Of a stretch of 64,000 nucleotides of DNA, positions 11,187 through 20,889 are shown one piece after another. Each line of letters opens with the position of its first letter. Position 1 is the stretch's first letter. Location: the NCBI GenBank assembly GCA_905221605.1, contig CAJNDS010000504.1:33501-97500 (forward strand). The letters run 5' to 3'. Position numbers and translations under genes: made by a program. The stretch comes from Symbiodinium natans (lineage: Eukaryota; Sar; Dinophyceae; Suessiales; Symbiodiniaceae). The notes under the pieces were generated by a model. That model saw only the letters and a list, made by a program, of their open reading frames with translations, ran no database searches and was not told the DNA's origin.

Positions 11187-11588
11187 CTGGCAGTTTCAGC
11201 GGTTTAGGGTTTGGGGCCGTTTAGGGTTTAGGGATTAGGGTTTGGGGTTTGGGGTTTGGGGTTTAGGTTTTAGGGTTTAGGGTTTGGGGTTTAGGGTTTA
11301 GGGTTTGGGATTCTTGGGGTTGAGGAACGGGTTTCTAGGGTCTATCGGGCTTAGGATTCAATAAGGCGTCGGGTTTTAGGGGGGCTCATCGGGGTTTAGG
11401 GTTTAAGGGTTTAAGGGTTTAAGGGGCTAGGGGGCCTTCAGGCCTTAAGTGGTTCTGGGGCTTGTTTTGTCCCCAAGCATTCTCTAGACAAGAACAAACA
11501 ATCAATTCGCCCAACAAATGAAACTGTGGAATCAAAAGAAGAACAGCAGAACACCCAACTAGCTCAAGCGAGTCGACATTCCCAAAGA

Positions 11589-11660
11589 AAATCTTTCAAA
11601 ACTTATGTAGACTGCTTCCGGAAAGAAATCTTTCAGCACTTATGTAGACTGCTTCCGGAT
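11589..11660. repeat. Two-copy 37-bp tandem repeat
   Basis: AAATCTTTCAAAACTTATGT followed by AGACTGCTTCCGGA, twice. Confidence 0.65.
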
Positions 11661-11696
11661 GAAAAGCGATGAACATAAAAAAATATTGCTTGGGGA

Positions 11697-11812
11697 CATG
11701 GGGGTTTACCAACATAGGGGTACCCAATTGGGGGGGGGGGGGCTTATTATAGGGGAATCCGACTATTTGGGGGTCTATTTCGGGTACCTCTATTTTCGTA
11801 AACACCCACATG
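11697..11812. mobile_element. Fold-back element with CATG ends
   Basis: Left CATGGGGGTTTACCAACATA, right TATTTTCGTAAACACCCACATG-like, inverted, with a G run in the middle. Part of it (ACTATTTGGGGGTCTATTT) is related to 33499-33518. Confidence 0.55.
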
Positions 11813-12018
11813 CAACATAACCCGAGACATATAACCGGTCAGACAGGAATGTGCGAGTCAGGTGAATTCCACAGCCTCCTCCCCATCTAAACCCTAGACC
11901 CTAAACCCGAAGCCCTAAACCCTAAACCAGAAACCTAAACCCTAAACCCTAAACCCTAAACCCTAAAATCCCTAACCCTAAACCCTAAGCCCTAAACCCT
12001 AAACCCTCAACCCTAAAC

Positions 12019-12099
12019 CCCTCCCCCGGATCCCTCCAAGGAAAGTGGTGGCCTCGCCGCTGGAGCGCTGCCGCAGGAATTGGCGGATATCTGAAGCGG
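12019..12099 (-). CDS. Exon, copy 1 of a duplicated module
   Basis: Reads ASDIRQFLRQRSSGEATTFL then GG. Over the 52 bp shared with 14553-14604 there are five differences, four at third positions in this frame, which argues that both copies were under selection for protein. The exact 3' edge is unclear. Confidence 0.55.
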
Positions 12100-12327
12100 C
12101 TCGTTTTTGGAGGGATTTAGGGTTTGGGGTTTTGGGTTTAGGGTTTAGGGTTTGGGGTTTTGGGTTTTGGGATTTGGGTTTAGGGTTTCGGGTTGAGGCT
12201 TTAGGGTTTTGGGTTTAGGGTTTAGGGTTTAGGGTTTCATTGGTCAAGCCCCCACGGCAACAATCCCAAGGACGCCGGCGGCCCCTGAGAACCCCACCCA
12301 AAAAGAACAAACTCTTTAGGGATTCGG

Positions 12328-12421
12328 GCTTGGGGGTTAGAGGTTAGAGGTTAGAGGTTAGAGGTTAGAGGTTAGAGGTTAGAGGTTAGAGGTTAGAGGT
12401 TAGAGGTTAGAGGTTAGAGGT
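12328..12421. repeat. TTAGAGG array
   Basis: Thirteen or so uniform units of a one-base-different form of the telomere motif. Confidence 0.85.
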
Positions 12422-12771
12422 TTAGGGTGTAGAGGTTGGGGGTTAGAGTTTAGGGCTTAATTAGGGTTTAGGGCAAACCGCAACACGCCTGAACTCAAAA
12501 CCAAAAACCAAACGAAATCTAAGGAAGCCGCATCTGCATTATCCTTACGAAAGAGATTTCGACTTTGGGCGGGGTGTTCAACAGCAGGATTTAGGTTTAG
12601 GATTTAGGGTTTAGGGCTTAGGGCTTAGGGCTTGGGGCTTAGGGTTTAGGGTTTAGGGTTTAGGATTTGGGGTTTAGGGTTTAGGGTTTGGGGTTTAGGG
12701 TTTAGGGGTTCCCGGTTAGAGGTTAAGTCACGCTAGCCCGAAGAAGTGGAGCCCCGACACCATTCGGAGTT

Positions 12772-12836
12772 TTAGCCAGCTCGCTCCCAGAAGCGCTTGC
12801 TCTCCCGCTCGATGGTCAGCGCAACACACGCAGCAG
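12772..12836 (-). CDS. Short exon, unknown protein
   Basis: Reads AACVALTIERESKRFWERAG then TAA, opened by CTCTTTCCAG. The gap to the exon at 12869-12949 is only 32 bp, very short for an intron, so the join is doubtful. Confidence 0.4.
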
Positions 12837-12868
12837 CTGGAAAGAGTTCAAGACTTTAAGGCACTCAC

Positions 12869-12949
12869 TCTTGCAGGAGAATCTTCTGGCTCCTCCTCAT
12901 CGTCGGGCAGCTGCGGCTGGCCTGCGGAGAATCGTGGTTCTTCGTCCAT
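12869..12949 (-). CDS. Exon with possible start codon, acidic protein
   Basis: From an ATG: MDEEPRFSAGQPQLPDDEEE then PEDSPAR, ending at a textbook donor AGA|GTGAGTG. The frame is also open 8 codons upstream of the ATG. It lies between the two members of the duplicated module. Confidence 0.55.
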
Positions 12950-13403
12950 GCTGGTCGTATCTGCGGCGGGCTTGATTCGGGATTAGGGCAACGCCCCTGA
13001 AAAGCCAAACGAAATCTAAGACTCCAGCCTGGGCAGTGTTTCAAAATCTGGTCACACTCCTAAACCCTACCCTAAACCCTAAACCCTAGACCCTAAACCC
13101 TAGACTCAACAGGCCCGGCTCACAAGGCCTGTAGATCCACGAAAGCCCCCCAAACCCCTGAACCCCAAACCCCTAAAGACCCTAGGGTTTAGGGTTTAGG
13201 GTTTAGGTTTAGACATGAAGGCTCCCTACATTAGACTTTAAGGTATGTTGTGAGCTGTTGGGTTCGCCCTGAAGCCCCAGAACCCTGGAACGCCTACACT
13301 AAACCGCAAAAAAACCCTGGGCACACCTCCACCCAAAACCCTAAACCCTAAACCCCAAACCCTGAACCCTAAACCCTGAACCCTAAACCCTAAACCCTCA
13401 AAC

Positions 13404-13525
13404 CCCCCCCCCCCTGGGCGCCCCCGGCTGTCAGAGCCCCGGGTGTCCGAGAGCACCGGGGACGGGGACGGGGAGTCGCTGATCTGCGCTGGATGCCACC
13501 CCGGAGGTGGGGTCAGACTGAGCTC
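13404..13525 (-). CDS. Pro/Ser-rich exon, copy 1 of a second duplicated exon
   Basis: Reads ELSLTPPPGWHPAQISDSPS then PSPVLSDTRGSDSRGRP. Aligned with 15152-15268 the Ser/Leu/Thr/Pro codons differ mostly silently (AGT against TCC for one Ser) and length changes are multiples of three. Its 5' edge, GCCAG, lies inside a 27-bp direct repeat that flanks an array (13503-13529 and 13748-13774). Confidence 0.65.
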
Positions 13526-13530
13526 CTGGC

Positions 13531-13747
13531 GGCTTAGGGTTTAGGGTTTAGGGTTTTAGGGTTTAGGGTTTAGGGTTTAGGGTTTAGGGTTTAGGGTTTA
13601 GGGTTTAGGGTTTAGGGTTTAGGGTTTAGGGTTTAGGGTTTAGGGTTTAGGGTTTAGGGTTTAGGGTTTAGGGTTTAGGGTTTAGGGTTTAGGGTTTAGG
13701 GTTTAGGGTTTAGGGTTTAGGGTTTAGGGCTTAGGGCTTAGGGTTTA
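13531..13747. repeat. TTTAGGG array flanked by 27-bp direct repeats
   Basis: About 30 units of TTTAGGG with one TTTTAGGG and two CTTAGGG variants. The flanks 13503-13529 and 13748-13774 match at 25 of 27 bases. Lies at the 5' edge of the exon at 13404-13525. Confidence 0.85.
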
Positions 13748-14352
13748 GGAGGTGGGGTCAGACAGAGCTGCTGGTTGCAGGATTTTAGGGGGTTAGGGTT
13801 TAGGGTTTAGGGATTTACGGTTTAGGGTTTAGGTTTAGGGATTCAGGGTTTAGGGTTTAGGGTTTTAAGGGTTAGCGTTTTTTTTTGGTTTTGGGTTTAG
13901 GAAGTTTAGGGTTTAGGCTTTGATCAGGACAAGGCCTATAGGCTCGAAATACATCCACCCCCAACCTACAAGGTTCTTAAGCGAGGGGGGGGGCTTCAAG
14001 CGGGGTATGTAACCCAAGGTTCCCATCTACGTTGGTTTAGGGGCTAAGGTCACAAGTACTTTATAGCTATGCTGTAAGAAACCATGGACCTTCAAGCAAG
14101 ATGCCTCGCCAAGAACCGACACCAACCTTCCTTGGAGATCCATCTGCGTTGGCTTAGGGGCTAAGGTCCGTTTCCAGACCACCTATGTTGTACCTTTGCC
14201 TTTTTTTGGTCGGGTTTCGGGTGTGGCGTTTAGGGTGTGGGGTTTAGGGTTTAGGATTTAAGGTGCAGGGTGTAGGGTTTAGGGTTTAGGGTGTAGGGTT
14301 TAGGGTTTAGGGTTTAGGGTATACAAACCCGAAAAAGGCTTAGGAAGAACGC

Positions 14353-14402
14353 GGAAGGAACAGGAGCCCAGGCCGTGCACCAAGAACTCCTGCAGTATTC
14401 CA
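14353..14402 (-). CDS. Possible exon, strand uncertain
   Basis: On minus, after TACTGCAG, EFLVHGLGSCSFRVLPKP; on plus, KNAEGTGAQAVHQELLQYSR. Third-position GC and the 3' splice site favour minus. Confidence 0.35.
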
Positions 14403-14548
14403 GAAACCCCACGCATTCCCTAAACCCTAAACCCTAAACCCTAAACCCTAAACCCTAAACCCTAAACCGCGCTCGCTGCGGGGTTTTGGGTTTAGGGTTT
14501 AGGGTTTCGGGAAAGGGTTTCAGGTTTAGGGGTCCAGCCCCCGAAAAC

Positions 14549-14607
14549 GAGCGTGGCCTCGCCGCTCGAGCGCTGCCGAGGGAATTGGCGAATATCTGAG
14601 GCGGTTG
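14549..14607 (-). CDS. Exon, copy 2 of the duplicated module
   Basis: Reads TASDIRQFPRQRSSGEATL. Good edges: CTTCACAG and CTC|GTTTTCGG. Paralogue of the exon at 12019-12099; the intron just upstream begins within 1 base with TTTAGGG arrays on the plus strand. Confidence 0.6.
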
Positions 14608-15151
14608 CTGTGAAGGTTTAGGGTTTAGGGTTTAGGGTATAAGGTTTAGGGTTTAGGTTTTAGGGTTTAGGGTTTAGGGTTTAGGGCCTCGGGAGCACAG
14701 GCAGAAGGGAGTTGTAGGGCCTCGCGCACTCGATAACCTCCGGGGTTTCGGGTTTAGTTGAGGGTAAGAAAGAAGACCAAACAAGAACCTGAACCCAAGC
14801 CGCCCCAGCCTCAACCTCTAACCACTTAAACCAAAAATGCCGGCCGAAACCCCTAAACCCCCCCCAAATCCCGCAAATCCCGACAAAGACAAAGACATTG
14901 ATCTAGCGTTGTACTTGAACACTTAAGGTTGTACCTTTGGGTTTTGGAGACCCTTTTTGAGATCCAGAAGGAAGTAATAAGGGCCATATTAGGAGTAACT
15001 TAAGGGGAACCTTTACGGGGTACGGGTCTCATTCCCTCAAACACAAGTCACAAATCCTTACAAACCACTCTAAACCCCAGACCCTAAACCCAAAACCCTA
15101 AACCCTAAACCCTAAACCCTAAACCCTAACCCTAAACCCTAAACCCTACAC

Positions 15152-15268
15152 CCCCTCTGGGCGCCCCCGGCTGTCGGAGCCCCGGGTGTCCAGCACCGGG
15201 GAGGGGGTGTCGCTGAGCTGCACCGGCTGCCCCGGCGGCTGAGCTGGGGGCGGCGTCAGGGATAGGTC
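15152..15268 (-). CDS. Pro/Ser-rich exon, copy 2
   Basis: Thirty-nine codons in phase 0: DLSLTPPPAQPPGQPVQLSD then TPSPVLDTRGSDSRGRPEG. Edges CAAAAACAG and GGG|GTGTAGGG. Low-complexity, probably disordered; the DTRGSDSRGRP end is the best conserved part between the two copies. Confidence 0.7.
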
Positions 15269-15605
15269 CTGTTTTTGGGGTTCAGGGTTTAGGGTTTGGG
15301 GTTCGAAATCCAAAAGCCTAAAATCCAGACCAAAACACTATCCCAACCCCAACGACACGAAAACCCGGAAGCCCCCATCTTGTCCAAAAAACCAACGCTA
15401 ACACTACACCCTATAAACCGAAACCCAAAATCCAATAAACCCTCTCTAAACCCTCTCTAAAGCCTCTCTAAACCCTAAACCCTAAACCCTAAACCCTAAA
15501 CCCTAAACCCTAAACCCTAAACCCTAAACCCTAAACCCTAAACCCTAAACCCTAAACTTAAACCCTAAAACCTAAACCTTAAACCCTAAACGCTAAAGCC
15601 TAAAC

Positions 15606-15691
15606 CTTCATAGACACAGCTTTGACAATACAATGAGAAGTGGTCGGCTCCCGAAGCAGCTCTGCGAACCCGCTCTCCGAAGTGTCGTTTC
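15606..15691 (-). CDS. Internal exon, unknown protein
   Basis: Reads NDTSESGFAELLREPTTSHC then IVKAVSMK. Closed by AAG|GTTTAGGC, a donor supplied by the repeat; opened by AACCCAAG. Flanks show the usual CCCTAAA/TTTAGGG switch. Confidence 0.55.
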
Positions 15692-15776
15692 CTTGGGTTT
15701 TTGGTTTAGGGTTTAGGGTTTGGGGTTCAGGATTTAGGGTTTAGGGTTTAGGGTGTAGGATTTAGGGTTTAGGGTA

Positions 15777-15868
15777 GAGGGGGTTTAGGGCGTTTAGGGC
15801 GTTTAGGGCGTTTAGGGCGTTTAGGGCGTTTAGGGCGTTTAGGGCGTTTAGGGCGTTTAGGGCGTTTT
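15777..15868. repeat. 9-bp array GGGCGTTTA
   Basis: About ten uniform units in which CG is inserted in the telomere motif. Confidence 0.85.
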
Positions 15869-16300
15869 AGGCTTTGCGGTTTGCGGGCTTCAGGGCTTTA
15901 AGAGTTTTGGAGTTGGGGGTGTGAAAGTTTCAGATCGTAGGGACTACGGTTTAAACGGCTTCAAGATGTGAATCATTACGGGCTTCGTCGGGCTTCAGGT
16001 TCTAGGGCCGGGGCGTAGGGTTCCTGGGTTCCGGGTTCCGAGTTTGGGGGTCAAGGGGGTCAAGTGTCAGGTTGATGGCTTGAAGGATGTCGTGGCTGAA
16101 ACCCTAAACCCTACACCCTAAACCGCTTCAGGCTTTAGCGCCTCAAGGATTGAGGGAGGGTTTCAGGGTTCAGGGTTTACGGGGTTATGGGTGGCCCTAA
16201 ACCCTAAACCCTAAACCCTAAACCCTAAACCCTAAACCCCAAACCCCAAACCCTAAACCCTAAACCCTAAACCCTAAACCCTAAACCCTAAACCCTAAAC

Positions 16301-16408
16301 CCGACATCGCTCAAGGTCTAGGATCTCGTGTTTCCAGAAGAGTGTGCGGTTGCAGGGTCCTTTGAGCCGAAAGCCTACAGGTTTTAGAGGATCCAAGCTG
16401 ACACTCGC
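16301..16408 (-). CDS. Internal exon, unknown protein
   Basis: Exactly 36 codons in phase 0: ASVSLDPLKPVGFRLKGPCN then RTLFWKHEILDLERCR. Opened by GGTTCAG and closed by CGG|GTTTAGGG. One of the clearest cases of an exon abutting a repeat-derived donor. Confidence 0.7.
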
Positions 16409-16734
16409 CTGAACCGCGGTGTCGGGTTTTGGTTCAAGGTAGAAAGTTTAGGGTTTAGGGTTTAGGGTTTAGGGTTTAGGGTTTAGGGTTTAGGGTTTAG
16501 GGTTTGGGGTTTAGGGTTTAGGGTTTAGGGCTTAGACTGCAAACCCTTAAGTCTTCAGCGAATGTCGGCCATTAAAACAAACAAAGGAACCCAGACTCCA
16601 AACTCAAAGCCGAAGTACCATCCTTCTTCTACCCGAGAGCTTTCCACAACCAAAAAAAGGATCAAGGGTTTTAGGGTTTCGGGTTAAGGGTTTCAGGTTT
16701 AGGGTGTAGGGCTAGGGTCCCCAAGCCCCAAAAC

Positions 16735-16792
16735 CCCCGAAGACGTGACAGCCCAGCCACGGACGTGTTCGGTAGAGGTCTGCTGTGGTGAC
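16735..16792 (-). CDS. Internal exon, unknown protein
   Basis: Reads VTTADLYRTRPWLGCHVFG between TAACCCAG and GGGG|GTTTTGGGG. Phase 0 in, phase 1 out. Confidence 0.6.
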
Positions 16793-17137
16793 CTGGGTTA
16801 GTAGGGGTCTCAGGGTTTACTCACTGAACCCTTAACACACCCTAAGCCCAAGCCCAAACCCTGAGCCCAAAGCCTAAACCCTAAACCCTAAACCCTTTAG
16901 AGTTTTGGGCTTCAGAGTTTGGGGTTGTGGGGTTTCAGGGTTTCAGGATTCAAGGCGCGAGAGCTTTAGGGGTTTAGGGTTTATGGTTCTAGCCCTACCC
17001 CGCCGAAGGTAAGGTTTAGGGTTTGGGGTTTAGGGCAGACTCGGGCGGGGGTTTCTGAAATTAGGGGCACCTTCTTGGGGTCCTAAACCTTAAACCCTGA
17101 GCCTAAACCCTAAACCCCGTCCTTAGCCAAGCATAAC

Positions 17138-17414
17138 CTACATTTCTGGCCATTTCCGTTGCACAACTCATCTGGCCTTCATCCGAGTCATCGTCTGACA
17201 CCCCCACTGCGAGGCAATATCCGCATGAGCATACCACTGTACACATGTAGGGCGCTGCACCGATAGGTTGCCACTTCCACCCCGGTCTGGGTCTCGTTTG
17301 CAGTTCGATGTCGTACGCCATGACGCATACGTCTCTGCGGGGATCTGGCTGGTAGTTGTGCGGCCTTGTCATAGGCTGGTTCCTTGATGACGTAGGTACG
17401 GAGAAGGCTGACAA
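17138..17414 (-). CDS. Long exon, unknown Cys-containing protein
   Basis: About 92 codons without a stop, no ATG at the 5' edge, so it is an exon or a truncated frame. Contains MAYDIELQTRPRPGWKWQPI and later CSCGYCLAVGVSDDDSDEGQ. Donor candidate GTAG|GTTATG at the low end. No family recognised. Confidence 0.5.
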
Positions 17415-17820
17415 CCCATGCAGTGCTGCGATTCTGAATCCTAAACCCTGAATCCTAAACCCTGAATCCTAAACCCCAAACCCTAATCCCCAAACCCGAG
17501 ATCGGACCCTAAGTCCCTAAATCCCTAAACCCCTAAACCCTAAACCCTAAACCCTAAACCCTGAACCCCAAACCCTAAACCCCAAACCCTAAACACCAAA
17601 CCCTGAACACCAAACCCTGAACCCTAGGACTATGGCTTCGCCATGTTTCGCGTGGCTTTGGTCTTCGGCTTCGTTTAGGGCTTCGGGTTTAGGGTTTAGG
17701 GTGCAGGGTGTGGGGTTTGGGGTTTGGGGTTTGGGGTTTGTGGGTTGTGGGGCCTTAGGGTTTAGTTTAGGGTTTTTCGCGGCATGGGATTTGATGGCCC
17801 TTTAAACCGCGAGAAAAGCA

Positions 17821-17881
17821 TTCCCAAAAATTGATCCTCTTAAACCCAATAAGGGAAGATGAAAGAACGTTCCCAGGGCCA
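17821..17881. repeat. Dispersed repeat, copy 2 of 3
   Basis: TTGATCCTCTTAAACCCAAT block followed by GGGAAGATG and CCCAGGGCCAC. Confidence 0.5.
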
Positions 17882-18392
17882 CTAACCCCGAACTCCTAAC
17901 CCCTAAAAGCCCTAAACCCCAACCCCTAAACCCTAAACCCTACCCCCACCCCCCCCCCCCCCCCCCCAAAAAAAAAAAAAAAAAAACGTAATCATAATAC
18001 GAAAAACACAAAACAAAACCTCAACCCCTAAAACACCCTCAAGCCGGACCACCTCGAACCCTCAACCCCCGAAAGCCCCCCAAAAAACCATAGAACCGAA
18101 CCTAGCCGTCCCCCCTTAACCCCGAGAACCAACAACTGCAGGGTTTAGGGTTTAGGGCTTAGGGCTTAGGGTTTAGGGTTTAGGATTGAAGGTTTGGGGT
18201 TTAGGGTTTAGGGTTTAGGGTTTAGGTTTTAGGGTTTAGGGTTTAGGGTTTAGGGTTTAGGGTTTAGGGTTTAGGGTTTAGGGTTTAGGGTTTAGGGTTT
18301 AGGGTTTAGGGTTTAGGGTTTAGGGTTTAGGGTTTAGGGTTTAGGGTTTAGGGTTTAGGGTTTAGGGCTAGGGTTTAGCCCCAAAGCCCTCA

Positions 18393-18473
18393 ACGCAAAT
18401 CCGAAATCCGGAACCAGGCCCGCGGACAAAATTTCCATGGGAACCTCGCAAAGGCAAGCCAAGATGACAGAGG
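18393..18473 (-). CDS. Exon, hydrophobic unknown protein
   Basis: Reads SVILACLCEVPMEILSAGLV then PDFGF, opened by CCTCTACAG. The 3' edge is probably before GTTGAGGG. The plus strand is open too but less GC-rich at third positions. Confidence 0.5.
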
Positions 18474-18809
18474 CTGTAGAGGGCTTTTGGGGTTGAAGCT
18501 AAACCTTTAGGGTTTAGGGTTTGGGTTTGGGGTTTACGGCGCAGGGTTTAGGGAAACCTTAGACCCTAAACCCTAAACCCTAAACCCTAGGGGACTTCAA
18601 AGGAGCCTCCCATGTCCAAAGCTGGGTTTCGGGCTTGCGGTGTGCCACTGACAGTACTTTCTTTGTGCTTGGAAGTCGGGTTTGGGAGAGGGTAGCGGGT
18701 TTTAGGGTTTAGGGTTTAGGGTTTAGGGTTTAGGGTTTAGGGTTTAGGGTTCAGGGTTCAGGGTTTCGGATTTAGGGTTTAGGGTTTAGGGTTTTCCGGG
18801 TTAGGGATC

Positions 18810-18908
18810 TCAATCCCCAAAAAGCCCATCGAAAGCAATGAGCCCCTGGTAATGAATGCCACAAGCGCCCCCGGAGCTTTGCGTCGTGACTTCGGGGGGC
18901 ACTTGGAC
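18810..18908 (-). CDS. Probable terminal exon, strand not fully certain
   Basis: Thirty-two codons and TGA in phase 0 after GGTTTCAG: VQVPPEVTTQSSGGACGIHY then QGLIAFDGLFGD. The plus strand reads NATSAPGALRRDFG, which recalls the PGxIRxDFG of nucleoside diphosphate kinase, with slightly higher third-position GC, but lacks good splice edges. Confidence 0.4.
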   Translation of the reverse strand, partial: VQVPPEVTTQSSGGACGIHYQGLIAFDGLFGD

Positions 18909-19261
18909 CTGAAACCCTAGACCCTAGACCCTAAACCCTAAGCCCTAAACCCTAAACCCTAAACCCTGCGGCTTTAGGCTTTGGCAGTTGGGGTTTGGGG
19001 TTGAGGGTTCATGTGGGGATTTTGGAGGGCTTCTTTAGTGGTTTTGGGGAATAAGTAGCTCAAGGGTTGGAGTTTCTGTTCAGGGTTTAGGGTTTAGGGT
19101 TTAGGGTTTAGGGTTTAGGGTTTAGGGTTTAGGGTTTAGGGTTGAGGGTTTAGGGTTTAGGGTTTAGGGTTAGGGTTTAGGGTTTAGGGTTGAGGGTTGA
19201 GGGTTGAGGGTCTAGGGTTTAGGGTTTGGGGCTTCGGGGCTCGGGCTTCAACACTTTTTTT

Positions 19262-19340
19262 TGCTCATTCCGGCAGCACTCGAGGAGCAGCGTGGTGTGC
19301 TCGGACGTAGCTCGAAACAATTCAGCGGCTACGGCAACCC
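19262..19340 (-). CDS. Possible exon, strand ambiguous
   Basis: Minus frame after GCCGTAG reads AELFRATSEHTTLLLECCRN. The plus strand has a 48-codon frame after a T-rich stretch and CCGGCAG (LEEQRGVLGRSSKQFSGYGN). Either could be real; only one is likely. Confidence 0.35.
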
Positions 19341-19484
19341 AGGGGAAACCGATGGAAAACGTGCCGCGGAGGGGTGCGAAGCGCTAGGCAGGCTAAAACA
19401 GGGTATGATTTCAGAGGGACCATAAGGGAATGTTAGCTTTTATTCCTAAACCCTGAACCCTAAACCCTAAACCCTAAACCCCAA

Positions 19485-19610
19485 TTAATCCGACCCCTTT
19501 CTTTTCTTCTCGACCTCATAAATGATCTCGGTGGTGGGCTGGCCATCCTTCTTCCCCGCATCATCCTTGGTCGCAACCTCTTTCCAGTAATCGGCCTTGC
19601 CTCCCATGTC
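19485..19610 (-). CDS. Charged exon, probable gene end
   Basis: Forty-one codons and TAA, phase 0: DMGGKADYWKEVATKDDAGK then KDGQPTTEIIYEVEKKRKGS. Opened by ACCCTGAG at the edge of a repeat. Clearly protein-like; no family recognised. Confidence 0.65.
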   Translation of the reverse strand, partial: DMGGKADYWKEVATKDDAGKKDGQPTTEIIYEVEKKRKGSD

Positions 19611-19936
19611 CTCAGGGTGTAGGGTTTAGGGTTTAGGGTTTGGGGTTTGGGGTTTAGGGTTTAGGGTTTAGGGTTTAGGGTTTAGGTTTAGGGTTTAGGG
19701 TTTAGGGTTTGGGGCTTAGGGTTTCACCTCTCGAAAGGATGCTGCCGGCAGGGTCTGGGTTTCGGGCTTAGGGCTTAGGGCGTCCAAAAGCACGGCCACA
19801 ACAGCCCCATTGCAGGCGACAGAGGTCGGGAGCCCTAAACCCTAAACCCCAAAACCCAACACCCTAAACCCTAAACCCTAAGCACTAAACGCCCGGAACA
19901 GACTCGCCGCTGGGCTCAGGAGTTGAGGGCGGCCTA

Positions 19937-20089
19937 CTTGGAGGATCAGGGGTACTTATAACCCCATGATAACAAATCCTAAACCCTAAACCCTAAACCC
20001 TAAACCCTACTTAGAAGGCCCCTAAGTCCCCTAAGTAGGTTATCAGTAGACTTTATAATTAGAGTATGAAGTACCCATGAACCTCCAAG
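19937..20089. mobile_element. CTTGGAGG fold-back element holding a telomere-like array
   Basis: Ends CTTGGAGGATCAGGGGTACT and GAAGTACCCATGAACCTCCAAG-like are inverted; five CCCTAAA units (about 19979-20009) sit inside, so the array was inserted into, or carried by, the element. Confidence 0.65.
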
Positions 20090-20179
20090 TCAGGCCAAAG
20101 ACGATGTTGAAGAGCCCCTAAACCCTAAACCCTAAACCCTAAACCCTAAACCCTAAACCCTAAACCCTAAACCCTAAAC

Positions 20180-20271
20180 CCCAAAAAGGCCGGGGATCCT
20201 CCTCCATGTCAGCGAGTGTCATTCCCCCGAGGTCGGCCGACATCAGGGCCGGGCGGAAGTGCTCCTCTAGC
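20180..20271 (-). CDS. Internal exon, unknown protein
   Basis: Reads LEEHFRPALMSADLGGMTLA then DMEEDPRPFW. Opened by CCTTCTCAG, closed at GGG|GTTTAGGG. CCCTAAA array below, TTTAGGG array above. Confidence 0.65.
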
Positions 20272-20425
20272 CTGAGAAGGTTGTAGGGTTTAGGATTTAG
20301 GGTTTAGGGTTTAGGGCTTAGGGTTTAGGGTTTAGGGTTTAGGGTTTACGGTTTAGGGTTTAGGGTTTAGGGTTTAGGGTCTACAGTTTTGGGTTTGGGG
20401 TTTAGGGCTTCGGGTTTGAGTTTTT

Positions 20426-20517
20426 TTAGGTCTCAGGGGGCTTTACCCAACTCCCCGCTGAACCCGAATCAACTTGATGTCTGCTGAGTACTCTCTTGGG
20501 GTCTGCGTCAGCAAACA
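20426..20517 (-). CDS. Exon, unknown protein, probable gene end
   Basis: Thirty codons ending at TAA after GGTAATAG: FADADPKRVLSRHQVDSGSA then GSWVKPPET. Edges are weaker than those of its neighbours. Confidence 0.4.
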
Positions 20518-20726
20518 CTATTACCCTAAAGCCTAGACGAAAGAATCTAAACCCTGTAAACCCTACAAACCCTTCGAATCCTATAAACCCGGTAAACCCT
20601 GTAAACCCTGTAAACCCTAAAAAACCCTATAAACCCTCTAAACCCTGAAAAACCCTGTAAAACCCTGTAAAACCCTATAAAACCCTATAAACCCCATAAA
20701 CCCTATAAACCCTAAAGACATAGCTC

Positions 20727-20815
20727 CTAAGGAGGCTGAAGTAGCTTGTCGGCGCCGCCCACCAGGTCCACCATCTGCTTGGGGAAGCACCTTTCATCCA
20801 ACATATAGTAAGGTC
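20727..20815 (-). CDS. Probable terminal exon, unknown protein
   Basis: Reads PYYMLDERCFPKQMVDLVGG then ADKLLQPP and TAG. Opened by CCTCAAG. High third-position GC. Confidence 0.65.
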
Positions 20816-20889
20816 CTTGAGGGAGGTTTAGGGTTTAGGGTTTAGGGTTTCGGGTTTCGGGTTTAGGGTTTAGGTTTAGGGTTTCGGGT

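Noticed and set aside
18810-18908. Nucleoside diphosphate kinase fragment on plus
   Set aside because: Only a short PGALRRDFG likeness; the His active-site region is absent and splice edges fit the minus frame better.
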